This document shows, one piece after another, positions 52,197-63,894 of a stretch of 64,000 nucleotides of DNA. Under the pieces are notes generated by a model, which worked only from the letters and a program-made list of their open reading frames with translations, was not told the origin of the DNA and ran no database searches. Every line of letters starts with the position of its first letter. The first letter of the stretch is position 1. A program made the position numbers and the translations under genes. The DNA comes from Roseobacter sp. CCS2 (lineage in GTDB: Bacteria; Pseudomonadota; Alphaproteobacteria; Rhodobacterales; Rhodobacteraceae). The stretch lies in the NCBI RefSeq assembly GCF_000169435.1, contig NZ_AAYB01000001.1, positions 744,001 to 808,000 on the forward strand. The letters run 5' to 3'.

Positions 52197-52283
52197 CGCA
52201 AACTGTTGTCAGGCTTTGTGCCCTTGCACAACTGCAGCCTGCTATTTAGACCGTTTCTAACGATTTCGCGAGGAGACAACCAG

Positions 52284-54017
52284 ATGCCCAAAGATCAGGT
52301 CAATAAGACACACCTGCCCAGCCGCCATGTGACCGAAGGCCCATCGCGCGCGCCGCACCGGTCGTATTTTTACGCCATGGGTCTGGATGAAGAAGCGATC
52401 AAGCAACCTTGGGTTGGTGTCGCGACCTGCTGGAACGAAGCGGCCCCTTGCAACATCGCCCTGAACCGTCAGGCGCAGTCGGTCAAGCTGGGTGTGAAAA
52501 AGGCGATGGGCACGCCGCGCGAATTTACAACGATTACTGTCACCGACGGCATTGCGATGGGGCATGAAGGGATGCGCTCTTCGCTGGCGTCACGCGAAGC
52601 AATTACCGATACGGTTGAGCTGACGATGCGCGGCCACTGCTATGATGCGCTGGTCGGTCTGGCCGGTTGCGACAAATCCCTGCCCGGTATGATGATGGCG
52701 ATGGTCCGTCTGAACGTGCCGTCCGTCTTTATCTATGGCGGGTCCATTCTGCCGGGTCGTCTGGATGGCAAGGACGTGACTGTTCAGGACGTGTTCGAGG
52801 CTGTGGGTAAACACCAAGCGGGCAATATGACTGATGCGGAACTGGAAGTGCTGGAACGTGTAGCGTGTCCATCTGCTGGCGCTTGCGGTGGTCAGTTTAC
52901 GGCCAATACGATGGCTTGTGTGTCCGAAGCGATTGGTCTGGCCCTGATGAATTCTTCCGGTGCCCCTGCCCCTTATGAAAGCCGCGACCAGTATGGCATT
53001 GCATCGGGTGAAGCGGTCATGAACCTGATTGAAAAGAACATCCGCGCCCGTGATGTTGTCACCCGCAAGTCGCTTGAGAACGCCGCGCGCGTTGTGGCCT
53101 GTACCGGTGGGTCCACCAATGCCGGTCTACACCTGCCGGCCATTGCGCATGAGGCTGGCATTGATTTCGACCTTTTTGATGTCTGCGACATCTTCCGTGA
53201 TACGCCTTATTTTGTCGATCTGAAACCGGGTGGTCAATATGTGGCCAAAGACCTTTACGAGGCTGGCGGCGTACCCGTCGTGCTGAAAGAACTGCGCAAG
53301 GCCGGTCTGATCCACGAGGAGTGCATGACAGCATCAGGCCGGACCATGGGCGAAGAGCTGGATATGATCAAAGGCGAGGCGGACAATAAGGTGATCTATT
53401 CTATCGAAAACCCGCTGACACCAACCGGTGGCGTTGTTGGTTTGAAGGGTAATCTTGCCCCCGAAGGTGCGATTGTGAAGGTCGCGGGGATGAATACGCA
53501 AGAACAGTCTTTTACAGGTCCCGCCCGTTGCTTTGAAAGCGAAGAAGATGCGTTTGAGGCTGTGAAAGCCCGCCAATACGAAGAAGGCGAAGTGCTGGTG
53601 ATCCGCAATGAAGGCCCCGCCGGTGGCCCCGGTATGCGCGAGATGCTGGCGACGACTGCCGCACTGTCCGGCCAAGGCATGGGCAAAAAGGTCGCGCTGA
53701 TCACGGATGGCCGCTTTTCTGGTGCGACACGCGGGTTCTGTGTGGGTCATGTGGGGCCAGAGGCCGCGCACGGTGGCCCGATAGGCCTGTTGCAGAACGG
53801 CGATGTCATCACAATCAACGCTGTCACTGGTGAACTGTCAGTCGATCTGAGTGACGAAGAACTGGCGACGCGCAAGGCGAATTGGAAAGGCCCGAAAGAG
53901 ACGATCTATGCATCCGGTGCTTTGTGGAAATACGCGCAACTTGTGGGTGGTGCGCGTTTGGGTGCGGTGACGCATCCGGGTGCGAAGTCTGAAAAACACA
54001 TTTACATGGACCTCTGA
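52284..54017 (+). CDS. ilvD: Dihydroxy-acid dehydratase
   Basis: 577 residues from the ATG at 52284, with AGGAGAC upstream; earlier frame sequence overlaps the CPBP promoter. Fe-S cluster Cys motifs are '[10 protein letters not shown]', '[10 protein letters not shown]' and '[18 protein letters not shown]', with '[16 protein letters not shown]' near the end. It dehydrates the dihydroxy acids of valine, isoleucine and pantothenate biosynthesis. Intact. Confidence 0.96.
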   Translation: MPKDQVNKTHLPSRHVTEGPSRAPHRSYFYAMGLDEEAIKQPWVGVATCWNEAAPCNIALNRQAQSVKLGVKKAMGTPREFTTITVTDGIAMGHEGMRSSLASREAITDTVELTMRGHCYDALVGLAGCDKSLPGMMMAMVRLNVPSVFIYGGSILPGRLDGKDVTVQDVFEAVGKHQAGNMTDAELEVLERVACPSAGACGGQFTANTMACVSEAIGLALMNSSGAPAPYESRDQYGIASGEAVMNLIEKNIRARDVVTRKSLENAARVVACTGGSTNAGLHLPAIAHEAGIDFDLFDVCDIFRDTPYFVDLKPGGQYVAKDLYEAGGVPVVLKELRKAGLIHEECMTASGRTMGEELDMIKGEADNKVIYSIENPLTPTGGVVGLKGNLAPEGAIVKVAGMNTQEQSFTGPARCFESEEDAFEAVKARQYEEGEVLVIRNEGPAGGPGMREMLATTAALSGQGMGKKVALITDGRFSGATRGFCVGHVGPEAAHGGPIGLLQNGDVITINAVTGELSVDLSDEELATRKANWKGPKETIYASGALWKYAQLVGGARLGAVTHPGAKSEKHIYMDL

Positions 54018-54022
54018 CGCTG

Positions 54023-54634
54023 ATGATCCGTTTATCTGTTGCGCTTTGCGGGGTGTTGGCTATCACCGCCTGCACCCCGGTGCCCACCGCTACGCGGTCT
54101 GTATCGCTTGGCCAAGGCGAAGTGGTTGCAACCACGCCCGCTGGTTACTGCGTCGATGATGTGGCAAGCCAGACCGCGCGCGATTTCGCCATACTTGCGC
54201 CCTGTGCCACTTTGGGTGCATTGGCCGGTGTGCCCGCCGTCATCGGTTTTGCAACGGTGCAAGTCGGCCCCGCCGACAGCGGCAGTGTGGCGGCGGATGA
54301 ACTGGCCTTACGGGACTATCTGATCACGCAGGATGGCGCCCGCCTTCTTAGCCAAAGTGGTGACGCAAAGGATGTCGATATCCTGTCAAGTCAGGCCTTT
54401 AACAGTCAGGTGATGATCCATTTCACCGACGCAGGGCCGCCCCCTTTTGCGGGGTTGCAGCAAGAAGAATGGCGGGCTTTTACGAACATCAACGGACGGT
54501 TGGTGACAGTTGGGGTCCGTGGTCTTGCCGTTGCGCCACTCAACGAAGGACCGGGGGCGACATTGTTAAAGCTTGTCCTTGCAGGTGTCCAAGCAGCAAC
54601 CACGGCTGCGGATCAGACAGTACCAGACGCCTGA
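54023..54634 (+). CDS. Hypothetical lipoprotein
   Basis: 203 residues. A lipobox 'LAITAC' follows the signal segment 'LSVALCGVLAITACTPVP', so it is a predicted lipoprotein. The remainder has 'ILAPCATLGALAGVPAVIGF' and 'EEWRAFTNINGRLVTVGVRG', which I do not place in a family. It starts six bases after ilvD and may be co-transcribed with it. Confidence 0.65.
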   Translation: MIRLSVALCGVLAITACTPVPTATRSVSLGQGEVVATTPAGYCVDDVASQTARDFAILAPCATLGALAGVPAVIGFATVQVGPADSGSVAADELALRDYLITQDGARLLSQSGDAKDVDILSSQAFNSQVMIHFTDAGPPPFAGLQQEEWRAFTNINGRLVTVGVRGLAVAPLNEGPGATLLKLVLAGVQAATTAADQTVPDA

Positions 54635-54705
54635 CCTGAACTGTCGGGCGGGCCATTTACCGCGCTCAAGTTCGCGGATACACCATCGCCGAAGGGACGC
54701 AGATC

Positions 54706-55548
54706 ATGGATAAAGTCATGCTCCGACCCGCATCCGGGTATGCACCACAAGACTTGTGTCGTGCAATGAACGCCGCGTTTTCGGATTATAGCGTGCCAAC
54801 GCAACTTACACCCTCTGCATTTGACAGAATGATGTTGCAACGTGGCTTGAATACAGAGGTGTCAAAGGTCGCCGTTGCAAGAGGCCGCATTGTATCGTTT
54901 TGGTTTATGTCTGTACGCGGTGATCAGGCTTATCTGATAGCAAGCGGCACGCTTCCTGCATTTCGCGGTAGAGGGTTGTCAACTCAACTGGCCCACAGTG
55001 TTCTGGATGACCTGCGCGCCAGCAACGTATCATCTTTTCACACAGAAGTATTAGAGCACAATAATGTTGCCCAACGGCTGTATGCGCGCATCGGTATGAC
55101 GCGCGTGCGGCGGTTGGGATGCTGCACTGTATCGCAACCTATGTCGGGGCCACACTTCGACATCGACTTGGTTGAACGCAAGTGGTCCGACGTCATGGCG
55201 CAGATCGCTGATATGCGCGATTGGCAACCTACATGGCAAAACAGCGACGCGTCCCTTGCTGCACTTGGGACGGATGTGATGTGCATTTGCGCGACACAAG
55301 CGGACCAGATAAGCGGTTACATCGCAGTATTCAAAAAGACCCACACAGTGGCACAGCTTGCCGTCAAAAAAAGCGCGAGACGAAAAGGTATCGGTCGTGA
55401 ATTGCTACGCAACGCGTTGCGCGGTGCGCCGGGCGCGGCCTTGAGGTTCATCAACTATGCTGATGATGATCCCGGATTTTCAGCTTTTCTTAAAGCGCAT
55501 CACGCAAACTCAATCAAAGGCCAGTTCGATCTGATACTGCGTCTTTGA
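54706..55548 (+). CDS. Two-domain GNAT acetyltransferase
   Basis: 280 residues. The first GNAT fold is marked by 'GTLPAFRGRGLSTQLAHSVL' and 'EHNNVAQRLYARIGMTRVRR', the usual acetyl-CoA motif and C-terminal beta bulge. A second, shorter unit has 'AVKKSARRKGIGRELLRNAL'. Substrate unknown. No signal peptide. It stands alone between ilvD's lipoprotein neighbour and the DUF6478-like gene. Confidence 0.75.
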   Translation: MDKVMLRPASGYAPQDLCRAMNAAFSDYSVPTQLTPSAFDRMMLQRGLNTEVSKVAVARGRIVSFWFMSVRGDQAYLIASGTLPAFRGRGLSTQLAHSVLDDLRASNVSSFHTEVLEHNNVAQRLYARIGMTRVRRLGCCTVSQPMSGPHFDIDLVERKWSDVMAQIADMRDWQPTWQNSDASLAALGTDVMCICATQADQISGYIAVFKKTHTVAQLAVKKSARRKGIGRELLRNALRGAPGAALRFINYADDDPGFSAFLKAHHANSIKGQFDLILRL

Positions 55549-55676
55549 TCGTTAGTGTAAGGTGCAGGTGGCCGTGACCACGTTGACACGTTACTGCGCG
55601 CCGCTCTACATCTGATCCGTTTTCAAAGCGGCCCTCGTTTGGCATAGTCCATCGCAATAAAAGGAAAAAACCGCAG

Positions 55677-56450
55677 ATGTCATTGCCCCTGCCCGGCCCT
55701 CTTGACCGGTTCTTGCAACGCCGCGCCATCGCGCGCTGGCGCAGTGCGACACAGGATGTATCAGAGATGGGACTTGCAGCACTTGATCGCAGAAATGATG
55801 TGGCCAAAAGGCTTTTACATCATATCGGGGCATTCAAGGTCGAGGCGGACAGCAGGCTTGCATTGCCCCGGGTCGGATCAACCACTTTTCCGCAACCGCC
55901 CGGCACCGATTGGGCATGGCGACCCACGCCGTGGCGTGCGCCGGTGACGCCAATGGGCATTGCCCCTGCATTACCCAAGATGGCGATGACGAATGAGCTT
56001 GTGATCTTTCACGATTGCAAGCGCGCCGAAGTCAGCCTGCGACAGGTTCGCAACGGACGCGAGACTGATCTGGCCCCGTTTGGGATTGACCTACAGGCCT
56101 TTCATTTTGAGGGCAGCTATCTGTCACTGGTTATCGAAATCCCCAAGGCCTCATGCGAGGGCCTGAAGAAACGCCACCTCATTCGTCTTGGTGCGGTGAT
56201 TGAACGCGAACACCCGACCCCAATTTATGCCCGCCTGAACGTCAAAAATGGGCCCAATACCGAACAGGTCTTGCTGACATTGCCCGATGACACGCCCGAA
56301 ACGATTGTTGAATTTGACCTTGCCTATAGTGGGCTGAACGAAAAGCGGGCTGAACGGATGTGGATTGATCTGATGATCGAACGCCCTGCGATGAATAAGG
56401 TCAGCATCCGTGACCTCACGTTCTGCCGCTATCCGCGCGCGGATATTTAA
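55677..56450 (+). CDS. DUF6478-like Rhodobacteraceae hypothetical protein
   Basis: 257 residues. The opening 'LPLPGPLDRFLQRRAIARWR' and 'PPGTDWAWRPTPWRAPVTPM' with 'HFEGSYLSLVIEIP' and 'HPTPIYARLNVKNGPNTEQV' is a pattern I associate with DUF6478, a conserved but uncharacterised protein of the Roseobacter group. It has no signal peptide. The small gene at 56462 follows by 11 bp on the same strand. Confidence 0.65.
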   Translation: MSLPLPGPLDRFLQRRAIARWRSATQDVSEMGLAALDRRNDVAKRLLHHIGAFKVEADSRLALPRVGSTTFPQPPGTDWAWRPTPWRAPVTPMGIAPALPKMAMTNELVIFHDCKRAEVSLRQVRNGRETDLAPFGIDLQAFHFEGSYLSLVIEIPKASCEGLKKRHLIRLGAVIEREHPTPIYARLNVKNGPNTEQVLLTLPDDTPETIVEFDLAYSGLNEKRAERMWIDLMIERPAMNKVSIRDLTFCRYPRADI

Positions 56451-56461
56451 GGAGCAGACCG

Positions 56462-56818
56462 ATGCAATTCATCAATACGACGATCAAAGCAGGTGTTTGG
56501 CAAGGTGACTTGTTGGGCGCCAAGGATGAAACACCCGACTTGCGAGTGACACATCTGGGAGAGGCGCTGGAACAGGTGTCGTTTGAACGTGACGGGTCGC
56601 GCAATCTGTGGCGGGTCAGTGTCACGCTGCCCCAAGAAATACTTAGCGATGGTGTGCAGACTTGCGTGATCAGCGATGGCAGCGGGGCGACTATCGGAAC
56701 CATCTCAATCATATGCGGCACACCATTAACGGATGATCTGCGGGCCGAGATTGCGTTGCTGCGCGCTGAACTGGATCTGTTGCAAAAGGCCTTTCGCAAA
56801 CATTGCGCAGAGACATAG
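56462..56818 (+). CDS. Small conserved hypothetical protein
   Basis: 118 residues. Starts 'MQFINTTIKAGVWQGDL'; the C-terminus is a helical 'LRAEIALLRAELDLLQKAF', likely a short coiled coil. No family recognised. It starts 11 bp after the DUF6478-like gene, with AAGGAG upstream, so the two form an operon. Confidence 0.65.
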   Translation: MQFINTTIKAGVWQGDLLGAKDETPDLRVTHLGEALEQVSFERDGSRNLWRVSVTLPQEILSDGVQTCVISDGSGATIGTISIICGTPLTDDLRAEIALLRAELDLLQKAFRKHCAET

Positions 56819-56947
56819 GCGCAGGATACGTATCAAACACCCAATTGGATGCGTTTAATACGGTTCATAAACTCATTGTCAGAATGACAACCAATCCGTC
56901 CATCCCCCCGTAACAACATCGTTAACAGGGACACGAAAGGACACCCA

Positions 56948-57439
56948 ATGAACCGTCGCTTTGCTATCAAATCCACCATTCTCGCCGCTGGCGTAGCTTT
57001 TGCCGCCGCTTGTGCACCCATGATGGAAAAAGAGCCCGACATCGTCGATATCGCCGCATCCAACGGCAACTTTAACACACTTGTTGCTGCTGTGACTGCG
57101 GCCGGCCTTGTGGACACGCTGAAAAGCGAAGGTCCATTCACAGTATTCGCACCGACAGACGCCGCTTTCGCAGCGCTGCCAGCCGGCACCGTCGATAGCC
57201 TGCTGTTGCCAGAGAACAAGGATCAGTTGGTTGCAATCCTGACATACCACGTGGTCCCAGGTGCCGTGACATCTGATCAGTTGGCCGGCCAGCGTTTGAG
57301 CGTCGCGACAGTCAACGGCGCGAACGTCCACATTGATGGTCGTAACGGCGTAAAAGTCGAAGACAGCAACGTGACAACAGCGGACATCATCGCGTCCAAC
57401 GGCGTGATCCACGTGATCGACGCCGTTCTGCTGCCATAA
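56948..57439 (+). CDS. Fasciclin-domain lipoprotein
   Basis: 163 residues. The signal segment ends in the lipobox 'FAAAC'; the FAS1 domain has '[17 protein letters not shown]', '[17 protein letters not shown]', '[11 protein letters not shown]' and '[13 protein letters not shown]'. FAS1 proteins mediate surface adhesion. A single FAS1 unit of this size is common in Roseobacters. A terminator follows. Confidence 0.9.
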   Translation: MNRRFAIKSTILAAGVAFAAACAPMMEKEPDIVDIAASNGNFNTLVAAVTAAGLVDTLKSEGPFTVFAPTDAAFAALPAGTVDSLLLPENKDQLVAILTYHVVPGAVTSDQLAGQRLSVATVNGANVHIDGRNGVKVEDSNVTTADIIASNGVIHVIDAVLLP

Positions 57440-57473
57440 GTCAGACCGGGTAGCCCTAACAGGGCATTCCCCC

Positions 57474-57503
57474 GCCCCATCGCTACAAAGCGGTGGGGCT
57501 TTT
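57474..57503 (+). terminator. Intrinsic terminator of the fasciclin gene
   Basis: The arms 'gccccatcgct' and 'agcggtggggc' form an 11-base stem (one wobble) with a four-base loop, followed by a T run. It lies about 35 bp after the fasciclin stop codon. Confidence 0.8.
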
Positions 57504-57655
57504 GCGTAGTAAGGTCCGATTTGAGCACAGATTGATGGCGCGACTTGAATGAATGATCACTTTGGTCTTCTAGGACTGAACACATTTAGAGTGTTATCTT
57601 GCAGCCACTAAAAACTTCCGCCTGATGGCGATGTCATCTTCATCCTTAACGGAAA

Positions 57656-58072
57656 CTACCACGTAGACTGGAAAATCAAAAAAACCGCTGGCAATACTGC
57701 GACGGCGTAGAACTTAAGCAAAATGACCAGCTTGCGGGTGAAACCAACAGCCGTCCGCCAGTGTGGGATAGAAAATATGGTCACCGCCGCCACAACGAGG
57801 GCCCAAAGCGATGTTGCAGCCACTTTCAAGGTTTCGGCATCCATGTAAGGCGGATCGCAAATGTCCCGGTGTCCGCCCGGCGAAAATATGCGGTAAACAC
57901 CATCAAGCGCATCCAGTGCCATTGCACCCATTACCACAGTGAGAACGGCAAGAAGCACAATCGCGACGGGACGCCAAGGGACTAACGTCGGCAGTAGGAA
58001 CACAAAACTGGCAACGACAAAAGCCAGCCATATATACGGCTCTGCTGGCCAATATATGCCACAGAGGTTCAT
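57656..58072 (-). CDS. Hypothetical membrane protein
   Basis: 138 residues. Four hydrophobic segments ('WLAFVVASFVFLLPTL', 'AIVLLAVLTVVMGAMAL', 'SLWALVVAAVTIFSI', 'FYAVAVLPAVFLIF') and one loop with 'GVYRIFSPGGHRDICDPPYM'. No family recognised. Its ATG overlaps the stop of the small frame at 58072-58287 by one base (TAATG). Confidence 0.55.
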   Translation of the reverse strand: MNLCGIYWPAEPYIWLAFVVASFVFLLPTLVPWRPVAIVLLAVLTVVMGAMALDALDGVYRIFSPGGHRDICDPPYMDAETLKVAATSLWALVVAAVTIFSIPHWRTAVGFTRKLVILLKFYAVAVLPAVFLIFQSTW

Positions 58073-58287
58073 TAGCGCTTCGCTTGAGCAGTGATTTGAC
58101 GACTATTGTGGTTCAACGAGCCGTCGCCATAACCAATGTGACAGGGTATTCCCGATATGTGCGGTAATCCAAACTGCGTGTCTTTCGGATGTGCGGTTGG
58201 TGAGGCAATCGCATATGTGGATCGTGTGAATACTATCATTAGGCTTTCGCTTATCTTCGCTGCTAGAATTTCACATAGATACTTCAT
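58072..58287 (-). CDS. Possible small exported protein (weak)
   Basis: 71 residues. The start 'MKYLCEILAAKISESLMIVF' is only partly hydrophobic; the rest 'HISGIPCHIGYGDGSLNHNS' looks non-random but unrecognised. The TAATG junction with the next gene supports coupling. It could also be a shadow frame. Confidence 0.3.
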   Translation of the reverse strand: MKYLCEILAAKISESLMIVFTRSTYAIASPTAHPKDTQFGLPHISGIPCHIGYGDGSLNHNSRQITAQAKR

Positions 58288-58437
58288 AACTATAAAGTGC
58301 GCACGAAAATAGGCCGCGGTAACGCGGCTTGTTCACAGATGGGTATGATAAAAGCCGTCATCAACGATGATCTACCGGCCCAAGACATTCAACTGGAAGA
58401 ACTGAGGGGCTGTGTTGTCCCGCACAACGGACATACC

Positions 58438-59280
58438 CTACCCATCCCCACCTAATTCATCCCAGATTTCCTGCACCCAGCCTTTGATCATCTGCGCCTC
58501 CACCCAGCGGTTTGACATCTCGCGTCCGTCTGGCCCTGTCATTGCATATTCCGGCGGCCCAAGTTCACATACAAAGATGCAGTCGCCTGATGCATTTCGT
58601 GCCCGCCAATCGGCCAGCCCTTCACGCCACCAGCCTTTGAACAGGTCCACCCATTTTTGGTGTTGCGGAAAGTCCAGTTGCAGTTGGATTTGTTGACGTG
58701 ACGCAACACGCCCTTGGAAGCTGTCAGATCTTTGCAGGATGCGACTGATCAGCCCGATATCGTGGTCAGACAGCGGGAACCAGAATTCGCGGTCCACCAC
58801 GTAATGTGACAGGTCCGCGCAAATGCGCATGTCGGGAATGCGGTCAAGCAGTTGCAGCGTCGTGTAAAGGTCGTTGGTGATGCAGTTGCGGTGTGTCTCA
58901 AACTGTACGGGCATGCCGATACGGTCGGCCATACCTATCCAAGTCTCGATCACCGGCACCATGTCGTCCAGCGCAATGGGCATAACCTGCCCGATCACAT
59001 CAACGAAGGGCACACCAAAATCGGCGGCCATATGCAGCGTGTCTTCCAAGCTTTCGATGGTTTTCGGAAAGGCCACGATCAGTGGCGTGAGCCCGTTGCG
59101 TTCCATATGCAGGCGCACTTCATGGGCGACCGCCACATCGGACGCGCCCAGATCAATTGCCATACCATCGAACCCTGCCCCACTGACCATTTCGCAGACC
59201 TGATCATAGGGCAGTTTCACTCCGGTCTGGTCATGCGGCTGCATTGCCCAAAGCGAGGTATAGACCTGAAGCCGCCTCAT
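58438..59280 (-). CDS. Sugar-phosphate isomerase/epimerase-type TIM barrel protein
   Basis: 280 residues of the AP-endonuclease-2-like barrel: 'MVSGAGFDGMAIDLGA', the metal ligands in 'VQFETHRNCITND', 'ICADLSHYV' and a C-terminal Glu in 'FVCELGPPEYAM'. Substrate unknown. It overlaps the desaturase gene by four bases (ATGA), so the two are made together. Confidence 0.8.
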   Translation of the reverse strand: MRRLQVYTSLWAMQPHDQTGVKLPYDQVCEMVSGAGFDGMAIDLGASDVAVAHEVRLHMERNGLTPLIVAFPKTIESLEDTLHMAADFGVPFVDVIGQVMPIALDDMVPVIETWIGMADRIGMPVQFETHRNCITNDLYTTLQLLDRIPDMRICADLSHYVVDREFWFPLSDHDIGLISRILQRSDSFQGRVASRQQIQLQLDFPQHQKWVDLFKGWWREGLADWRARNASGDCIFVCELGPPEYAMTGPDGREMSNRWVEAQMIKGWVQEIWDELGGDG

Positions 59281-60260
59281 TCCGCTGGCATGCGCGTGAC
59301 GCGGTCACCGCTACGGGGGATGATCCAGACCTCGTCCATCGGATATTGGCTTTCGTCCTTGGCCATCAGTTTGCCGATCACCTCACGCTGGAATTCCAGC
59401 CAGCCCATGCGATGCACTTCGCCCGCTTTGTCTTCAATCCGGTCGTTCAATTCGCGCAGTTTCCAGAATGGCACGGCGGGGAACGTATGGTGTGCTGTGT
59501 GATAGGGCATTTGCCAACAAAGCCAGCGCTGCAAAGCGTTGGCGCGGGTGGACCGGGTGTTTTCCATAATGTCGTTTTCATGGGAAAGCCCCAGATGCTC
59601 GATAGTATTTTGCAGCTGGTGGATGGGTTTGGTCAGGACCATCGGGATGATCCAGAAGGTCAGTGCTGCCCATGATGAAAAGATCACAGACAGCAGACCG
59701 ATCATCGCATAGCCCAGCACATGCAGGCGGCTTTCAAAGATCACGCGGGCCTCTTCCTCAGTGCGGATGAAGGGTTCGATAATGATGCCTTGCGCACGGC
59801 GGACAGTGCCAAAAACGCGGTTGCGCCAATAGGTGATGCCGCTGAGCCACAACAAGTATGTTGTCAACGTATAGGGTTCGCGCACCAGCTCACCGTCCCG
59901 CTCCCAATCTTGGGTGTATTGGTGGTGGGCGAAGTGCATGATCTGGTCAAAATCACGGGGAAAGATTTGGATGAAACCAATGATACGGCCGAAGACTTCG
60001 TTCAGTTTGCGGGTTTTGAAAACGGTGGCGTGTGACAGCTCATGTTGGGCGGCGTAGAGGAAGTTGAGCAGGACACCCAAGGCAAGACCTGTTAGCCAGA
60101 CCCAGCCGGTGCCGATGGCTTGCGCATGCAGGGTGCCGACGATGACAATCGCACCTATGTGGCTGGCCATTTGCAGGCCCCCTTGCAGGTCCGACCGCTC
60201 TGATAATGCCCGCAGTTCTGTTGGCGTGAGCAACTTGCGCCGAGAGAAACTTGCTTCCAT
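59277..60260 (-). CDS. Membrane fatty-acid desaturase
   Basis: 327 residues with four or so hydrophobic segments. The three His boxes of the di-iron desaturases are present: 'HELSH', 'HFAHHQYTQD' and 'HTAHHTFP', with 'QNTIEHLGLSHEND' between the last two. It introduces a double bond into acyl chains, probably of a lipid substrate. It overlaps the TIM-barrel gene by four bases and is divergent from fadH. Confidence 0.87.
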   Translation of the reverse strand: MEASFSRRKLLTPTELRALSERSDLQGGLQMASHIGAIVIVGTLHAQAIGTGWVWLTGLALGVLLNFLYAAQHELSHATVFKTRKLNEVFGRIIGFIQIFPRDFDQIMHFAHHQYTQDWERDGELVREPYTLTTYLLWLSGITYWRNRVFGTVRRAQGIIIEPFIRTEEEARVIFESRLHVLGYAMIGLLSVIFSSWAALTFWIIPMVLTKPIHQLQNTIEHLGLSHENDIMENTRSTRANALQRWLCWQMPYHTAHHTFPAVPFWKLRELNDRIEDKAGEVHRMGWLEFQREVIGKLMAKDESQYPMDEVWIIPRSGDRVTRMPAE

Positions 60261-60299
60261 TTTGCACCCCTTTCACTGTCGCCCGTCAGCCTAGCGTAG

Positions 60300-62441
<2,142 letters not shown>

Positions 62442-62484
62442 CAGGTGTGCGCAGATGTGGTGCTGGGATGACAAAGGAATAACT

Positions 62485-63894
62485 ATGTTTCGACGTTTAT
62501 TTGGCAAAGACAAAAGCAACACGGCCGATACCACAAGGTGGAATGAGATCGGGCGCAAGGTTGCGCAGACGAACACTGCCGAAATCACGGCGTTTCACCT
62601 TGGCACCTCGCAAGAGCCAAATCTTATTGAAGATACGCGCACGCCAAAAATGGCCGAGGCGGTTTTGCAAAAGGTAATTGACCTGAACAATGCTGGGCGT
62701 GGCACAGAGGCGCGCGCGCATTTTGACCCGGCCCATACCCCTTTTATTTCACAAATGGAGCAAGGCGGGCGCGGCCTAACCTGCTGTGCGATTTTGGGCA
62801 ACGATCGCTATCTTGTGCAGCAAGGAACCACATATCAAGACAACACGACCTGGCTGATCAGCGGTGATGAGATCGAACAGGTTGCTGACATTGCAACCTT
62901 TGCCTGGTCCCGCAATCGTCAGTTCTTTGTCACGGTGCACCAAGACGGCAGTATGGCGTTGGGCCGCACATTTGCCGACAGTGAGGCAGAGCGTATCCCT
63001 GCCTTGCCAGGATCTGCTTTTGTACCACAGGACCTGTCCACCGATAATGCCGCTGCGTTTGGCACCCCCGGCGATAGCCCGGCCTATGCGCGGGTATCGG
63101 TGTCTGATGACGGAACCAAACTGCTGTTATGTGATGCAGAACGTGGCGTCGTTGTGCTGGCAAAGACCGCATCGGTATGGCAGTCACAGCTGCTGTTTCC
63201 GGCGGTGGATTTAGGGCTATTGGCGCAGATGAAAGAGTTCGCCGACGACGATGACACCTTTCATCCCTTCTTTGATATGCTGCACGCGGCGTTATCCCCG
63301 GATGGCCGCTATGCCGCCCTTGGCACACAAGATGACGGGCATCATATACTTGCGCTGGACGCAGATGGGACACCACATGTTTTTGCGCATCTGGGATACC
63401 TCAGCGAATACCCCCATAACACCTGCTTTAGTGATGACAGCCAGTGTATAGCGTTGAATTCTTGCCATTTCTACAATGGCGTCACTTTCGCCAGCACTTT
63501 GGCACAGGTGCAAGGGCTGACGACGGAACCTTACGACCAGCACGACACACAAATCCTTTTGAATACTTATCTACGTGTCTATGCGTCGGGCTATCTGCCA
63601 CCTTCTATGACGGACAGCGGCACGGGTGCCTTTCTTTTGGCCGGTTCAGGATTTGCAGCCTGCGTGACACCTGACGGCAAATTATTGTGGGAGGTGGGCT
63701 TTGGCTCTAGCGCGGGCGGGGTGGATATATGCCCCGCCACAGGTCGTGTCCTGATTGCCAGCTATTCGGGTATGTTGCATCTGCTGGATCCGTCCCAAGA
63801 ACAGTCGCCGGCGATCTGCGATGGCTTTCACGTGCCACAGGAAAAACGCCGGTGGATATTCTGGGACAGGTTGGATCGCCCTATTCTGTGGTAA
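62485..63894 (+). CDS. Hypothetical beta-propeller-like protein
   Basis: 469 residues from 'MFRRLFGKDKSNTADTT' (62485); earlier frame sequence overlaps fadH. The middle and end repeat short beta patterns with 'DGS', 'SDDGTKLLLCDAERG', 'SPDGRYAALGTQDDG', 'FSDDSQCIALNS' and 'TPDGKLLWEVG', which suggests a WD40/YVTN-type propeller, but no catalytic residues stand out. It follows fadH by 43 bp and could be co-transcribed. I do not recognise a named family. Confidence 0.55.
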   Translation: MFRRLFGKDKSNTADTTRWNEIGRKVAQTNTAEITAFHLGTSQEPNLIEDTRTPKMAEAVLQKVIDLNNAGRGTEARAHFDPAHTPFISQMEQGGRGLTCCAILGNDRYLVQQGTTYQDNTTWLISGDEIEQVADIATFAWSRNRQFFVTVHQDGSMALGRTFADSEAERIPALPGSAFVPQDLSTDNAAAFGTPGDSPAYARVSVSDDGTKLLLCDAERGVVVLAKTASVWQSQLLFPAVDLGLLAQMKEFADDDDTFHPFFDMLHAALSPDGRYAALGTQDDGHHILALDADGTPHVFAHLGYLSEYPHNTCFSDDSQCIALNSCHFYNGVTFASTLAQVQGLTTEPYDQHDTQILLNTYLRVYASGYLPPSMTDSGTGAFLLAGSGFAACVTPDGKLLWEVGFGSSAGGVDICPATGRVLIASYSGMLHLLDPSQEQSPAICDGFHVPQEKRRWIFWDRLDRPILW

